The notes beneath the pieces are model-generated. The model was not told the origin of the DNA, searched no databases, and worked only from the letters and a program-made list of their open reading frames with translations. The position numbers were made by a program, and so were the translations under genes. DNA of 45,209 nucleotides from Eubacteriales bacterium (GTDB lineage Bacteria; Bacillota; Clostridia; Acetivibrionales; JANLFN01): the NCBI GenBank assembly GCA_024655885.1, contig JANLFN010000019.1, positions 1 to 45,209 of the forward strand, read 5' to 3'. This document shows positions 18,188 to 27,159 of the stretch, one piece after another. Position 1 is the stretch's first letter. Each line of letters starts with the position of its first letter.

Positions 18188-20494
18188 ATGGAAGAAAGAA
18201 AAGAACGGATTCTTGCATTTATGCGGGAGGCTGCCTACAAACCCCTCCTTTTAAAAGAACTGGCCGCTGTTCTTGACGTGCCAAAGGAGGATATGGGGCT
18301 GTTCAGGAGTGTAATGGAGGAGCTGGAGGCAGAGGGGAAGATATTTAGAACCCACAGGGACAGGTACGGGGTCCCTGAAAGGATGAGCTTGATCGTGGGG
18401 CGGCTGCAGGGCAATGAAAGGGGGTACGGCTTTGTTATTCCCGACGACCCGGACACGAAGGATGTGTTTATCGGAGCCGATGGGCTGAACGGGGCCATGC
18501 ATAACGACAGGGTGATTGCCCGGATCAATAAAAAGTTGAGCGAGGGAAAACGGGCGGAAGGAGAGGTCATACGGGTAATCCAAAGGGCCAACACAACGGT
18601 GGTGGGCACCTTTGAAAGCAGCCGCTACTTCGGATTTGTGGTGCCCGATGATAAGAGAATTTCCGGGGATATTTTCATTCCCAGGGATGAGTTCAACCAT
18701 GCGAAGCCGGGATACAAAGTGGTTGCGGAGATTGTCAAGTGGCCTGAAAAAAGGCGGAATGCGGAAGGCAGGATTATAGAGGTCATAGGCGATAAGAATA
18801 AGGCGGGCAACGACATTCTGTCCATTATCAAGTCCTATAACCTGAAGGAGGATTTCCCCGAGGAGGTTGAAAGGCAGGCGGAAGCCATCGGGGATACCGT
18901 CACTGAGGACATGCTCAAGGAAAGGCGGGATTTGAGGAGCCTCCGGATGGTTACCATCGATGGGGAAGATGCCAGGGACCTGGACGACGCCGTCTCGGTG
19001 GAAAGGCTGCCGGACGGCAATTACAGGCTGGGAGTTCACATCGCGGACGTGACTTACTATGTACGGGAAGGCACTCCCCTGGACAGGGAGGCCTTAAAGC
19101 GCGCCACCAGCGTTTATCTGGTGGACAGGGTTATTCCCATGCTCCCCAGGAAGCTTTCCAACGGTATTTGCAGCTTGAATCCCAGGGTTGACCGGCTGGC
19201 GTTTACGGTGATGATGGACATCAACCCTTCGGGAAAAGTGGTGAACCATGAAATTTTCGAAAGCGTAATCAATATTGATGAGCGAATGACCTACACCAAT
19301 GTCTATAAAATCCTGGTGGAGCAGGATGAGGCGCTGGAGAAAAGATATAGCTACCTTAGAGGCCATTTTGAAACCATGCGGGAGCTTGCGCTGATCCTGC
19401 GCAAAAAGCGTATGGAAAGAGGGGCTATAGACTTTGATTTCGAAGAGGCCAAAATCATTCTTGATGAAAACGGAAAGCCCGTTGAAATCAAGAGATATGA
19501 AATGACCATTGCCAATCAGATCATAGAGGAATTCATGCTGGTGTGCAATGAGACGGTGGCGGAACACTTTTTCTGGACCAATACCCCTTTCGTCTACAGG
19601 ATCCATGAAGACCCGGACACGGATAAAATGGAGTCCTTTGGTGAATTTGTCCACAACCTGGGCTACTCCCTCAAGGGTATCAAAAAGATTCATCCCAAGG
19701 CCTTGCAGGAGCTTCTGGAAAAGGCGAAGGGCACCAAGGAAGAACGGATTATCAGCACAGTCATGCTGCGTTCCCTCCAAAAAGCCAGATACAGCCATCA
19801 AAACTACGGCCACTTCGGACTGGCCGCCAGGTACTACTGCCATTTTACCTCACCCATCCGGAGATACCCGGATTTAATCATCCACAGGCTCATGAAGGAA
19901 TACCTGAAAGGGCAGATAAACCCGGGCAGGGAAGAACAGTTGAAGGAGATGCTGCCTGAAATAGCAAAGCACTGTTCTGATAGGGAAAGGGCTGCAGATG
20001 AGGCGGAGCGGGAGACGGAGGACCTGAAAAAAGTGGAGTTCATGAAGGAGCATGAAGGGGAAGTCTTTGAAGGAATCATTTCCAATGTGACCTCCTTCGG
20101 CATGTTTATTGAGCTGGACAACACCATTGAGGGTTTGGTCAGGATGAGCAGCATGGAGGACGACTATTATATATTCAATGAAAAGCAGTACTGCCTTATG
20201 GGGGAGAAAACAAGAAAAATCTACCGCATCGGCGATGCCGTAAAGGTCAAATTGACCAGGGCTGATGTGGCTGCCAGGCAGATAGACTTTATCCTGCATG
20301 GAGATTCAGAAGGTGAGGATGACGGCAAAGGGAAGGGAATCAGCGAACCGTCGGCGGAGAAGAAAAACAGAGGCCGGAGAAGGCCTGTGGATGAAAGGGT
20401 ATGGAAAAACATCGCCGGGAAATCAAAGAAAAAAAGGAGGAAAAATGAGAAAGGCTGCATTTTATACGCTGGGGTGCAAGGTAAACCAGTATGA
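18188..20494 (+). CDS. rnr: Ribonuclease R
   Basis: A 768-residue 3'-5' exoribonuclease of the RNB family that degrades structured RNA and, in other bacteria, helps tmRNA quality control. Domain order: winged-helix region (1-60), two cold-shock domains (about 65-215), the catalytic RNB domain with the Asp cluster VTIDGEDARDLDDAVSVE (near residue 260), an S1 domain (EGIISNVTSFGMFIELDN, about 625-700) and a lysine/arginine-rich tail. The last 50 bases overlap the mtaB start in another frame, so the two are probably translationally linked. No SmpB or tmRNA gene follows, unlike in many Firmicutes. Confidence 0.95.
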   Translation: MEERKERILAFMREAAYKPLLLKELAAVLDVPKEDMGLFRSVMEELEAEGKIFRTHRDRYGVPERMSLIVGRLQGNERGYGFVIPDDPDTKDVFIGADGLNGAMHNDRVIARINKKLSEGKRAEGEVIRVIQRANTTVVGTFESSRYFGFVVPDDKRISGDIFIPRDEFNHAKPGYKVVAEIVKWPEKRRNAEGRIIEVIGDKNKAGNDILSIIKSYNLKEDFPEEVERQAEAIGDTVTEDMLKERRDLRSLRMVTIDGEDARDLDDAVSVERLPDGNYRLGVHIADVTYYVREGTPLDREALKRATSVYLVDRVIPMLPRKLSNGICSLNPRVDRLAFTVMMDINPSGKVVNHEIFESVINIDERMTYTNVYKILVEQDEALEKRYSYLRGHFETMRELALILRKKRMERGAIDFDFEEAKIILDENGKPVEIKRYEMTIANQIIEEFMLVCNETVAEHFFWTNTPFVYRIHEDPDTDKMESFGEFVHNLGYSLKGIKKIHPKALQELLEKAKGTKEERIISTVMLRSLQKARYSHQNYGHFGLAARYYCHFTSPIRRYPDLIIHRLMKEYLKGQINPGREEQLKEMLPEIAKHCSDRERAADEAERETEDLKKVEFMKEHEGEVFEGIISNVTSFGMFIELDNTIEGLVRMSSMEDDYYIFNEKQYCLMGEKTRKIYRIGDAVKVKLTRADVAARQIDFILHGDSEGEDDGKGKGISEPSAEKKNRGRRRPVDERVWKNIAGKSKKKRRKNEKGCILYAGVQGKPV

Positions 20495-21749
20495 AACGGA
20501 AGCGATTTCCGGGATTTTTCAAAGGGCAGGCTATCAAGTGGTGGATTTTGAGGAAGTTGCGGATGTGTACGTGATCAATACCTGTACGGTCACAAGCCTG
20601 AGCGACAGAAAATCCCGCCAGATGATCCGGCGGGCCAGGAACAACAACAAAGACGCCATTGTTGCCGTGGTGGGGTGTTATGCGCAGACCGCTCCGGAGG
20701 AAGTAAAAAAAATTCCCGGGGTTAACCTTGTCATCGGGACCAGGGACAGGGGCAGGATTATTGACTATATCAATGAGCTCCGGCAGCATGGAGGACAGCA
20801 GATTACCGCGGTGGACAATATTATGGCGGCAAAATCCTTCGAGGAACTGGCCGTCACCACCTATAAAGGCCGTACCAGGGCTTTCCTGAAAATACAGGAG
20901 GGCTGCAGCCAGTTCTGCTCTTATTGTATTATTCCTTATGCCAGAGGCCCAATCCGGAGCAGGAGGCCGGAAGACATTGTGCATGAGGTGGAAAGGCTGG
21001 CAAACGGCGGTTTTAAGGAAATTGTGCTCACCGGGATCCATGTGGCTTCCTATGGCAGGGATTTGGGGACCACGTCCCTTCTAGACATAGTCAGGCGGGT
21101 CCATGAGGTGCAGGGAATTGAGAGGATACGCCTGGGCTCTGTGGAGCCCACAGTAGTGGATAAGGAATTTGTGGACACGGCGGCGGGATTGAAAAAGTTG
21201 TGCCCCCATTATCATATATCCCTTCAAAGCGGCTGCGACGAGACTTTAAAAAGAATGAATAGAAAATACAATACGGAACAATATAAAAGGGTGGTGGATA
21301 TGCTGCGCTGCCGTATAGAGGATGTGGCCGTGACCACCGATGTGATGGTGGGATTTCCGGGGGAAACCGACCGGGAGTTTGAGACCACTTATAATTTCCT
21401 GACGGAGATGGCCTTTGCCAAAATGCACATATTCAAGTACTCTGCGAGGAAAGGAACCCCGGCGGCGGCTTTTAAAGACCAGGTGCCCCCGGAGCTGAAG
21501 GAGGAAAGAAGCCGCCGGTTGAATGAACTGTCCCAAAAGTGCACTTTCCGATTCAATGCCGGGTATAGGGGGCGCCGCATGCCTGTATTGTATGAGCAGG
21601 AAGCCGGCGGTAAAGAGGGGTATATGGAAGGCCTTACCCCAAACTACATAAGGGTCCTGAGTCCGGGAAATATGGACCTTAAAGGGGAAATTAAAGATAC
21701 CAGGCTGGAGGAAGCCGTTTCGGACTATATGACCGGAGAGGTGGTTTAA
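20445..21749 (+). CDS. mtaB: tRNA t6A37 methylthiotransferase MtaB
   Basis: A 434-residue methylthiotransferase forming ms2t6A at position 37 of tRNAs reading ANN codons. The N-terminal UPF0004 domain contributes three cysteines (TLGCKVNQYE, VINTCTVTSLS, VVGCYAQ). The radical-SAM cluster is C-x3-C-x2-C in QEGCSQFCSYCIIPYARG, and the C-terminal 60 residues form the TRAM domain. The ATG at 20445 has AAGGAGG just upstream, inside the end of rnr. An upstream in-frame extension to 20298 would lie wholly within rnr and is rejected. Confidence 0.94.
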   Translation: MRKAAFYTLGCKVNQYETEAISGIFQRAGYQVVDFEEVADVYVINTCTVTSLSDRKSRQMIRRARNNNKDAIVAVVGCYAQTAPEEVKKIPGVNLVIGTRDRGRIIDYINELRQHGGQQITAVDNIMAAKSFEELAVTTYKGRTRAFLKIQEGCSQFCSYCIIPYARGPIRSRRPEDIVHEVERLANGGFKEIVLTGIHVASYGRDLGTTSLLDIVRRVHEVQGIERIRLGSVEPTVVDKEFVDTAAGLKKLCPHYHISLQSGCDETLKRMNRKYNTEQYKRVVDMLRCRIEDVAVTTDVMVGFPGETDREFETTYNFLTEMAFAKMHIFKYSARKGTPAAAFKDQVPPELKEERSRRLNELSQKCTFRFNAGYRGRRMPVLYEQEAGGKEGYMEGLTPNYIRVLSPGNMDLKGEIKDTRLEEAVSDYMTGEVV

Positions 21750-21836
21750 AAGGCCTATGAGGACCGGGAGACCCCGCGGAATTGTTGCCGATAATATTAT
21801 TTAACCGCTTGCATAAAATTTTCTGTTGTATTACTA

Positions 21837-21867
21837 TATAAGTATAATGCGCGGCATTGTACTTATA
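21837..21867. promoter_or_regulatory. 13-bp inverted repeat overlapping the ireB promoter region
   Basis: TATAAGTATAATG (21837-21849) and CATTGTACTTATA (21855-21867) pair with one mismatch around a 5-base loop. The left arm contains TATAAT, a likely -10 box. A related TATAATG ... CATTGTACTTA pair recurs before ruvX at 23260-23290. Confidence 0.5.
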
Positions 21868-21887
21868 CTTCCGGCGGAGTGATTTTT

Positions 21888-22142
21888 ATGGAAAATAACG
21901 AAACAATGATGTTCAATGTAGACAAGGAAAAAATGAATGAGGCCAGAGAACTGCTCTTTTCTGTGTACCAGGCCTTAAAGGAGAAGGGTTATAACCCCAT
22001 CAACCAGCTTGTCGGATATATTCTTTCAGGGGACCCTACATACATCACCAGCCACAAGAATGCGAGGAGCATTATAAGAAGACTGGAACGGGATGAACTG
22101 CTTGAAGAAATTTTAAGATTTTACCTGGAAGAGAAGAAATAA
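21888..22142 (+). CDS. ireB: IreB-family regulatory phosphoprotein
   Basis: An 84-residue cytoplasmic protein of the former DUF965 family. In Enterococcus, IreB is phosphorylated by the Ser/Thr kinase IreK and affects cephalosporin resistance. Recognisable blocks are [40 protein letters not shown] and [18 protein letters not shown]. Two threonines near the N terminus are the phosphorylated type of site in the family; only one (T5) is obvious here. The ATG at 21888 is used; an in-frame GTG at 21879 overlaps the ribosome site. It is followed by a hairpin, then an aldo/keto reductase gene before ruvX. Confidence 0.92.
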   Translation: MENNETMMFNVDKEKMNEARELLFSVYQALKEKGYNPINQLVGYILSGDPTYITSHKNARSIIRRLERDELLEEILRFYLEEKK

Positions 22143-22146
22143 CGTG

Positions 22147-22171
22147 AAGCCCTGTGGAATACACAGGGCTT
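22147..22171 (+). terminator. Hairpin after ireB
   Basis: AAGCCCTGTG, loop GAATA, CACAGGGCTT: a perfect 10-bp stem. The T-run is poor (ATAAGTT), so it may be a weak terminator or a 3' end protector. Confidence 0.6.
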
Positions 22172-22299
22172 ATAAGTTACCTGCTGGATATTCCGTGTAT
22201 TTGCAGATGTCCAGCAAAAGGACGGGTTCAATGGAATGGTTCCTTTAGTATTGGCCCGGCATTAACCTCAGCCTTAATCTGCAATTTATGGGGGTAGAT

Positions 22300-23247
22300 A
22301 TGCAGTACGTAAAACTGGGAAATAGCGGTATTGAAGTTTCCAGATTGTGTTTTGGAGGACTTGTCATTGGCCCTCTCCAGTCGGGCCTTTCTACAGCCCG
22401 GGGAGCAGAGGTGATTGTTAAAGCCTTCCAGATGGGAGTTAATTTTATAGATACGGCAGAATTGTACGGTACCTATGCACATATCCGTGAAGCCATACGT
22501 CGATTTGGAGAGAAGCCTGTGATTGCCACCAAATCCTATGCCTACGATGAAAAAGGGGCGAAAGCCAGCCTGGAAAAAGCCAGAAAAGAGCTGGATGTAG
22601 ACGTGATTGATATATTCCTGCTTCACGAGCAGGAAAGCAGGTATACTCTCAAAGGACACAGAGAGGCATTGGAGTATTACATTGGCGCCAAGGAAAAGGG
22701 CGTTGTCAGAGCCGTAGGCGTGTCCACCCACAACATCCAGGTGGTGGAGGCATGTGCCGACATGCCTGAAATCGATGTTATCCATCCTCTCGTCAATAAG
22801 AGGGGCCTCGGCATCGGCGACGGAAGTATCGATGAAATGCTGGAAGCCGTCCGGCACGCATATGCCAACGGGAAGGGGATTTACAGCATGAAGCCCCTGG
22901 GAGGGGGCAACCTGCTCAGGTCTTTTGATGAAAGCATGGAGTTTGTTTTAAACATCCCCTATATCCATTCCATCGCCGTGGGCATGCAGTCCGAGGAAGA
23001 GGTTGAAATGAATGTATGCCTGTTTAACGGGCAAAAGGTGGATAAAAAGGTCAGAGAGGCTCTTGCTCAAAAAACTAGAAGGCTTCACATTGATTACTGG
23101 TGCGAATCCTGCGGCAAATGCGTGGAAAGGTGCAGGCAGGGAGCTCTTGAAATGGTTGAAGGCAAGCTGTCGGTGAAAAGGGACAGGTGCGTTTTATGCG
23201 GCTATTGTTCCAGCGTATGCCCCCAGTTTGCCATTAAAATATGTTGA
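22300..23247 (+). CDS. Aldo/keto reductase with C-terminal 2x[4Fe-4S] ferredoxin domain
   Basis: A 315-residue fusion. Residues 1-255 form an AKR barrel with the catalytic set visible: Asp and Tyr in FIDTAELYG, Lys in VIATKSYA and His in IFLLHEQE. Residues about 265-315 carry two clostridial cluster motifs, CESCGKCVERC and CVLCGYCSSVCP. Such proteins are common in anaerobes and are thought to pair ferredoxin electrons with reduction of an aldehyde or ketone; the substrate is unknown. The ATG at 22300 (MQYVKLGNSG) has GGGGGT before it; the ATG at 22288 is part of that site. It sits between ireB and ruvX, which are usually adjacent, so it looks inserted. Confidence 0.88.
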   Translation: MQYVKLGNSGIEVSRLCFGGLVIGPLQSGLSTARGAEVIVKAFQMGVNFIDTAELYGTYAHIREAIRRFGEKPVIATKSYAYDEKGAKASLEKARKELDVDVIDIFLLHEQESRYTLKGHREALEYYIGAKEKGVVRAVGVSTHNIQVVEACADMPEIDVIHPLVNKRGLGIGDGSIDEMLEAVRHAYANGKGIYSMKPLGGGNLLRSFDESMEFVLNIPYIHSIAVGMQSEEEVEMNVCLFNGQKVDKKVREALAQKTRRLHIDYWCESCGKCVERCRQGALEMVEGKLSVKRDRCVLCGYCSSVCPQFAIKIC

Positions 23248-23347
23248 AAATAATAGGTGTATAATGTGCTGTAGCTGCGCATTGTACTTAGCCTTACTCG
23301 GCACTCAGCGGGCTTATTGCGCGTTATATATATGAGGTGTAATAAAA

Positions 23348-23776
23348 ATGAGGATCATGGGAATTGACTACGGTGACAGCAGAATAGGAATTGCGGTGAG
23401 CGACCCCATGGGATGGACTGCCCAGGGAATTGAGACCATTTGCTGGAAAGGAAGCCTGGACAAGCCTGTTTCAAGAATACGCCGGCTGGTAGGGGAATAT
23501 AATATTGAGAAGATTATCGTAGGCTTTCCAAGAAATATGGACGGCACCGTAGGTTTCCGTGGGGAAAAAACCCTTGAGTTTATAGAAGCGTTGAAAAAAA
23601 AGATTCATGTCGAGATTGTGAAATGGGATGAAAGATTGACTACTGTAGCAGCTCAAAGGACCATGCATGAGATGGGAATAAAAACTTCAAAAAAGAAAAG
23701 CCTTGTGGACCAGATCGCCGCCACTTATATCCTGCAGGGATATTTGGACAGCTCCGGGAAAAGAATGCCTGAATAA
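23348..23776 (+). CDS. ruvX: RuvX/YqgF, RNase H-fold nuclease
   Basis: A 142-residue RNase H-like protein, a putative Holliday junction resolvase or pre-16S rRNA processing nuclease. The active-site acidic residues are seen in GIDYGDSRIGIAVSDP, in KWDERLTT and in KKSLVDQIAATYILQGYL. The GFPRNMDGT block is typical. Length is normal. GAGGTG precedes the ATG at 23348. It belongs to the conserved Firmicute set ireB-ruvX-DUF1292. Confidence 0.93.
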   Translation: MRIMGIDYGDSRIGIAVSDPMGWTAQGIETICWKGSLDKPVSRIRRLVGEYNIEKIIVGFPRNMDGTVGFRGEKTLEFIEALKKKIHVEIVKWDERLTTVAAQRTMHEMGIKTSKKKSLVDQIAATYILQGYLDSSGKRMPE

Positions 23777-23853
23777 AAAGGCTTTCCTGTACAGAACCTA
23801 AAATGAAATGATAAAAAAATTAACCATAGACTGGTGTGAAATTGATGATTTTA

Positions 23854-23862
23854 TGATATAAT
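23854..23862 (+). promoter_or_regulatory. Extended -10 promoter for the DUF1292 gene
   Basis: TGATATAAT, a TGn-type extended -10 box, lies 33 bases before the start at 23896. No good -35 box is present, which fits this promoter class. Confidence 0.5.
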
Positions 23863-23895
23863 AACTCACATTAAAAGTACAAGGAGGTAAGATCG

Positions 23896-24198
23896 ATGTC
23901 TGAAGAAAGGGACGATGTATTGGTATTGATCGATGAAAACGGGGAAGAGTCGGAATTTGAACATCTTGACACCATTGAAATGAACGGAAATGAATATGTG
24001 GTTCTTTTACCTTTGGATGATAGTGAAGAGGATGAAGAAAATCTGGAAGAAGAGGATATTGATGAAGTCATTATCCTGAAAATTGAACATAATAACGGTG
24101 AAGATTCCTTTGTAAACGTAGAAGACGATGAAGAGCTGGAAGCTGTATTTGAAGAATTCAGAGAGCGGATGGAAGAATACGATTCGGATGAAGACTGA
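23896..24198 (+). CDS. DUF1292 acidic protein (YrzB-like)
   Basis: A 100-residue, very acidic protein. The first 65 residues (VLVLIDENGEESEFEHLDTI, then NEYVVLLPLDD) are the DUF1292 fold found next to ruvX and ireB across Firmicutes. The rest is a Glu/Asp-rich tail ending EEYDSDED. The function of the family is not established. AAGGAGG lies eight bases before the ATG. It ends the gene set; the convergent small gene at 24353-24487 shares the hairpin at 24313 on the other side. Confidence 0.9.
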   Translation: MSEERDDVLVLIDENGEESEFEHLDTIEMNGNEYVVLLPLDDSEEDEENLEEEDIDEVIILKIEHNNGEDSFVNVEDDEELEAVFEEFRERMEEYDSDED

Positions 24199-24312
24199 TT
24201 ATCAAGGGGCGGCCCCTATATTTCCAGATATGGCAATTATGAGAGCTGCCTTTGATCTATTACCCCCTGTTCTCCGGCATATTTTTTCTGCTGAGGGTAG
24301 ACATATGGACAA

Positions 24313-24344
24313 AAACCTTCTTTCCACCAGGGGAAAGAAGGTTT
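24313..24344 (-). terminator. 13-bp perfect hairpin terminator between convergent genes
   Basis: AAACCTTCTTTCC, six-base loop, GGAAAGAAGGTTT. Read on the minus strand it is followed by a run of five T, so it mainly serves the small gene at 24353-24487. It may also stop transcripts from DUF1292. Confidence 0.8.
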
Positions 24345-24352
24345 GGAAAAGT

Positions 24353-24487
24353 TTATTTTTCTTTAGAATAGGCGATTAATACGATATCCTGGCCCGTCCT
24401 TTTTGTCAGCTCGTTTTCATACCTGGATATCTCATTGATCAGGTCATCCTGCTTGGCTAAAGATGCAAGCCTGTAATTGTCATTCAT
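24353..24487 (-). CDS. Small conserved-looking protein, 44 residues
   Basis: A gene of 45 codons including the stop. It starts at ATG 24487 with an excellent AAAAAGGAGG site eight bases upstream and ends at TAA 24353, nine bases before a strong terminator on the same strand. The product begins MNDNYRLASLAKQDDLINEI, contains ENELTKRTGQDIVLIAY and ends SKEK. It is predicted to be soluble and mixed helix-strand. Ribosome site, codon structure and terminator together make a real gene very likely. I do not recognise the family with confidence, and no function can be given. Confidence 0.7.
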   Translation of the reverse strand: MNDNYRLASLAKQDDLINEISRYENELTKRTGQDIVLIAYSKEK

Positions 24488-24632
24488 GCTGTTTCCTCCT
24501 TTTTCGATAATCAAATAGGTTCCGGATATATTATCTGCTGTTTGCTATGAATTATCCCGGTTTCTCCGACTCTTTTTCACCCGGGCAATTCAGCTACAAA
24601 TTGCCGCAATCAGAAGAATCAACAAAATCATA

Positions 24633-25523
24633 TTAATCCAGGTATATATCCGAAAATTCAATTGCCACAGCTTGCACCAGCCTGTTGTTCTGTGTGCATT
24701 CCGGGTCTGTTTCCGCCTTTTTTTCCCTTAGCTTTGTCAAAGGAAGGGAAAGAGTAAAAGTACTTCCCTTGCCCACCTCACTGCTTACGGCAATGGTTCC
24801 GCCCAATCCGGAAACCAGCGTCTTCACCAGGGCCAGGCCGATTCCCGTTCCTTCGCCTTCCCTGGACAGGAAGCTGTCCACCTGGCCGAAACGTTCAAAA
24901 ATAAGCTCCAGCTTGTCTTCGGGTATTCCAATCCCTTCATCTTTTACTGTAATTACAGCTTCCCGCTTTTTACAGGATACATTCACATGGATCGATTTGC
25001 CTTTTGGTGTGAATTTTATTGCATTGGACAGAAGGTTTAAAAGGATGCGTTCATATTTTTCTTCATCAATAGCCATCTCCCTGCGTTCAATGTCTGAGGA
25101 AAAAAGCAATTCCACGCCTTTTTCATTGGCGTAAAGCTCCACTGATTCCGTTATGGCACGGGTGAGAAATACTATATCCAGGTTCTTTCTTTGCATTTTG
25201 AAATGTCCTGCATTGAACCGCGTTATATCCAGAAGGTTGTTTACAAGCCGCAACTGTCTAAATGTGTTGGAGCGGATTTTCCGCAAGTATTTCTTTACGT
25301 TGTCCGACATTTGGCTGCCGTAAAGGCTTTCCATTGTTTGAATAGCGGCGTTGATAACGGTTAGCGGCGTTTTAAACTCATGAGCTATGGTTGCCAGGAA
25401 TTCATCTTTCCTTTTCATAGCCATTTCAAGGGCTTCTATTTCTGCCTTTTCCGCTTTGAGAAGATTTTCTTGGCCTTCTATCAAAGCAGAGTTGAAATTG
25501 CGTACATTGCTTTTCCTATTCAC
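24633..25523 (-). CDS. Orphan soluble sensor histidine kinase
   Basis: A 296-residue kinase with no transmembrane segment or PAS/GAF sensor. A short N-terminal coiled coil (about 15-40) leads into HisKA with the phospho-accepting His in ATIAHEFKTPLTVINAAIQT. The ATP-binding domain has the N box (LLNLLSNAIKFTPKG), G1 (VKDEGIGIPED), F box and G2 (GEGTGIGLALVKTL). A GTG start at 25523 is favoured, with AAGGGG upstream; a GTG at 25532 overlaps that site. No response regulator is adjacent. It could be a truncated remnant of a larger hybrid or a kinase fed by a partner protein, as with sporulation phosphorelay kinases. The target is unknown. Confidence 0.85.
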   Translation of the reverse strand: MNRKSNVRNFNSALIEGQENLLKAEKAEIEALEMAMKRKDEFLATIAHEFKTPLTVINAAIQTMESLYGSQMSDNVKKYLRKIRSNTFRQLRLVNNLLDITRFNAGHFKMQRKNLDIVFLTRAITESVELYANEKGVELLFSSDIERREMAIDEEKYERILLNLLSNAIKFTPKGKSIHVNVSCKKREAVITVKDEGIGIPEDKLELIFERFGQVDSFLSREGEGTGIGLALVKTLVSGLGGTIAVSSEVGKGSTFTLSLPLTKLREKKAETDPECTQNNRLVQAVAIEFSDIYLD

Positions 25524-25532
25524 ACAATACAC

Positions 25533-25908
25533 CCCTTACTATGTCTTGAACATCAGCATTTTTATTTGTATATAACGCACAAAAGTGCTTTGTATACACG
25601 AAAATCTATTTTCTTCCTTGTGATACCATTTTCATGATTTATTTAATCAAACAGGAATACCATTACTATTTTATATCCAATTGCAAAAAAACTCCATAGC
25701 TGTGCTGTGAAAAAGGTGTATAATTTTAAATATTTCTCTTTATTCAGAGATATATGTATATACATGATTCCTATACAGTTATATTTTCTCAGGTGTACCG
25801 CTTGTAAAAATGTTAGCAGTATGTCAAATTCATAGAAAGCCAGGACAGGAACAGGGTCAATAGAATCGAAAAGATTTCCAATATGTCGTAGAAAGCACCA
25901 TACCCCAT
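25533..25908. other. 376-base intergenic region
   Basis: AT-rich left half with no recognised gene or RNA. The right part reads as a non-homologous continuation beyond the MFS stop. I see no convincing promoter or hairpin. Confidence 0.4.
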
Positions 25909-27159
25909 TCAGCCGGAGACCTGCAGCCTTTTGCGCAGCAAGAGCAGGTATAAAAATACGGATATGACGACACAGGCCGCCGAGCCCAGATATATATACC
26001 GAAATCCCATGTTTTGCGCTATGAATCCCCACATGATGGAACCCACGCCCATGCCGATATCCATGGAGGAAAAGAAGGTGGCATTGGCGGCTCCCCTGCG
26101 GTCGGGAGGACACAGCTTGACGGTGATGGCGTTTAACACCGGGTTCACGGTGCCCGAGCCGAAGCCGTACAGCACTGCGGCAATGAGGAAGGACGGAAGG
26201 GTGGCGGAAAAGGCGATCATCACCATGGAAATAATCATAAACGCCATGCCGGGCAGGATGATCCTGGTGGCCCCATAGCGGTCGGACAGCTTTCCTGAAA
26301 AAGGCCTGACCACCATTAGTGCGGCGGCGTATACCGTAAAGAATATACCGATGTTGTTTACATTCCGGGATATGGCGTAAGAAGGTATAAAGCTGGTTAT
26401 GCTGGCCATGGCGAGGGCGGCAAACAGCATGACAAAAGAAGGGACAACAGCGGTTTTTTCAAAGAGGACGGCTTTTTGTCCCTCACGGCTTACATCCGAT
26501 GTTTCGCCTTCTTTTAGGGCAGAAGGCTTTTGCCGGAGATCCAGGGAGGTGCCGGATTCCTGCTCGTAATTGATAAAGTAGGCCAGGATCAGGGCCAATA
26601 CCGATATGCCGAAGGTGACCGTATACAGGACTCTATAGCCGGCCACTCCTATGATATATAGCCCCAGAGCCGGTCCGACGGCGGTGGCGAGGACGCCGGA
26701 GAGCCCGAAAAAGCCTATGCCCTCCATGATCCTGGATTTGGGGACGATGTCTGAAACAATGGTGCCCACCGAAGTGGATTGGGCACTGAAGCCGATGCCG
26801 TGTATAAACCTGAAGAGGAGCAGCAGCCAAACCACGTAGGTAAAGTCATAGGATAAAGAGGAAAGTGCAAACAGAACAATTCCTGCAGTCAAAACGATTT
26901 TTCTTCCCCTGCTGTCCAGCAAATTTCCCACCAAGGGCCGGAAAAGAAGAGCCGATATGGAGAAAACCCCTGTCAGCAGGCCCCCCGAAGATCTGTCTCC
27001 ACCGATGTGAATGGCATACAGGGGCAGAGTTGACATATGTATGTTATTGCACATATTCATCAAGAAGCCTACGATCATCGCTTCTATAAAATATTTGGTC
27101 CACAACCTGTCTTTGGCACCAGTTTGTATACTTCCGGTTATTATATTTGCTTCTTCCAT
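25909..27159 (-). CDS. MFS transporter
   Basis: A 416-residue major facilitator with 12 predicted membrane segments. Motif A is seen twice: GNLLDSRGRKIVLTAG (residues about 77-92) and GKLSDRYGATRIIL in the second half. A charged central loop of about 40 residues (LDLRQKPSALKEGETSDV) separates the halves. It resembles drug/metabolite efflux carriers; the substrate is unknown. It is transcribed alone; a short hairpin (ATCCGG/CCGGAT near 27220) lies upstream. It is unrelated in close sequence to the pair at 135-2603. Confidence 0.88.
   Translation of the reverse strand: MEEANIITGSIQTGAKDRLWTKYFIEAMIVGFLMNMCNNIHMSTLPLYAIHIGGDRSSGGLLTGVFSISALLFRPLVGNLLDSRGRKIVLTAGIVLFALSSLSYDFTYVVWLLLLFRFIHGIGFSAQSTSVGTIVSDIVPKSRIMEGIGFFGLSGVLATAVGPALGLYIIGVAGYRVLYTVTFGISVLALILAYFINYEQESGTSLDLRQKPSALKEGETSDVSREGQKAVLFEKTAVVPSFVMLFAALAMASITSFIPSYAISRNVNNIGIFFTVYAAALMVVRPFSGKLSDRYGATRIILPGMAFMIISMVMIAFSATLPSFLIAAVLYGFGSGTVNPVLNAITVKLCPPDRRGAANATFFSSMDIGMGVGSIMWGFIAQNMGFRYIYLGSAACVVISVFLYLLLLRKRLQVSG

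Noticed and set aside
25643-26113. 156-codon minus-strand frame overlapping the end of the MFS gene at 25909.
   Set aside because: It reads the MFS coding region out of frame, then AT-rich intergenic DNA; no start signal.
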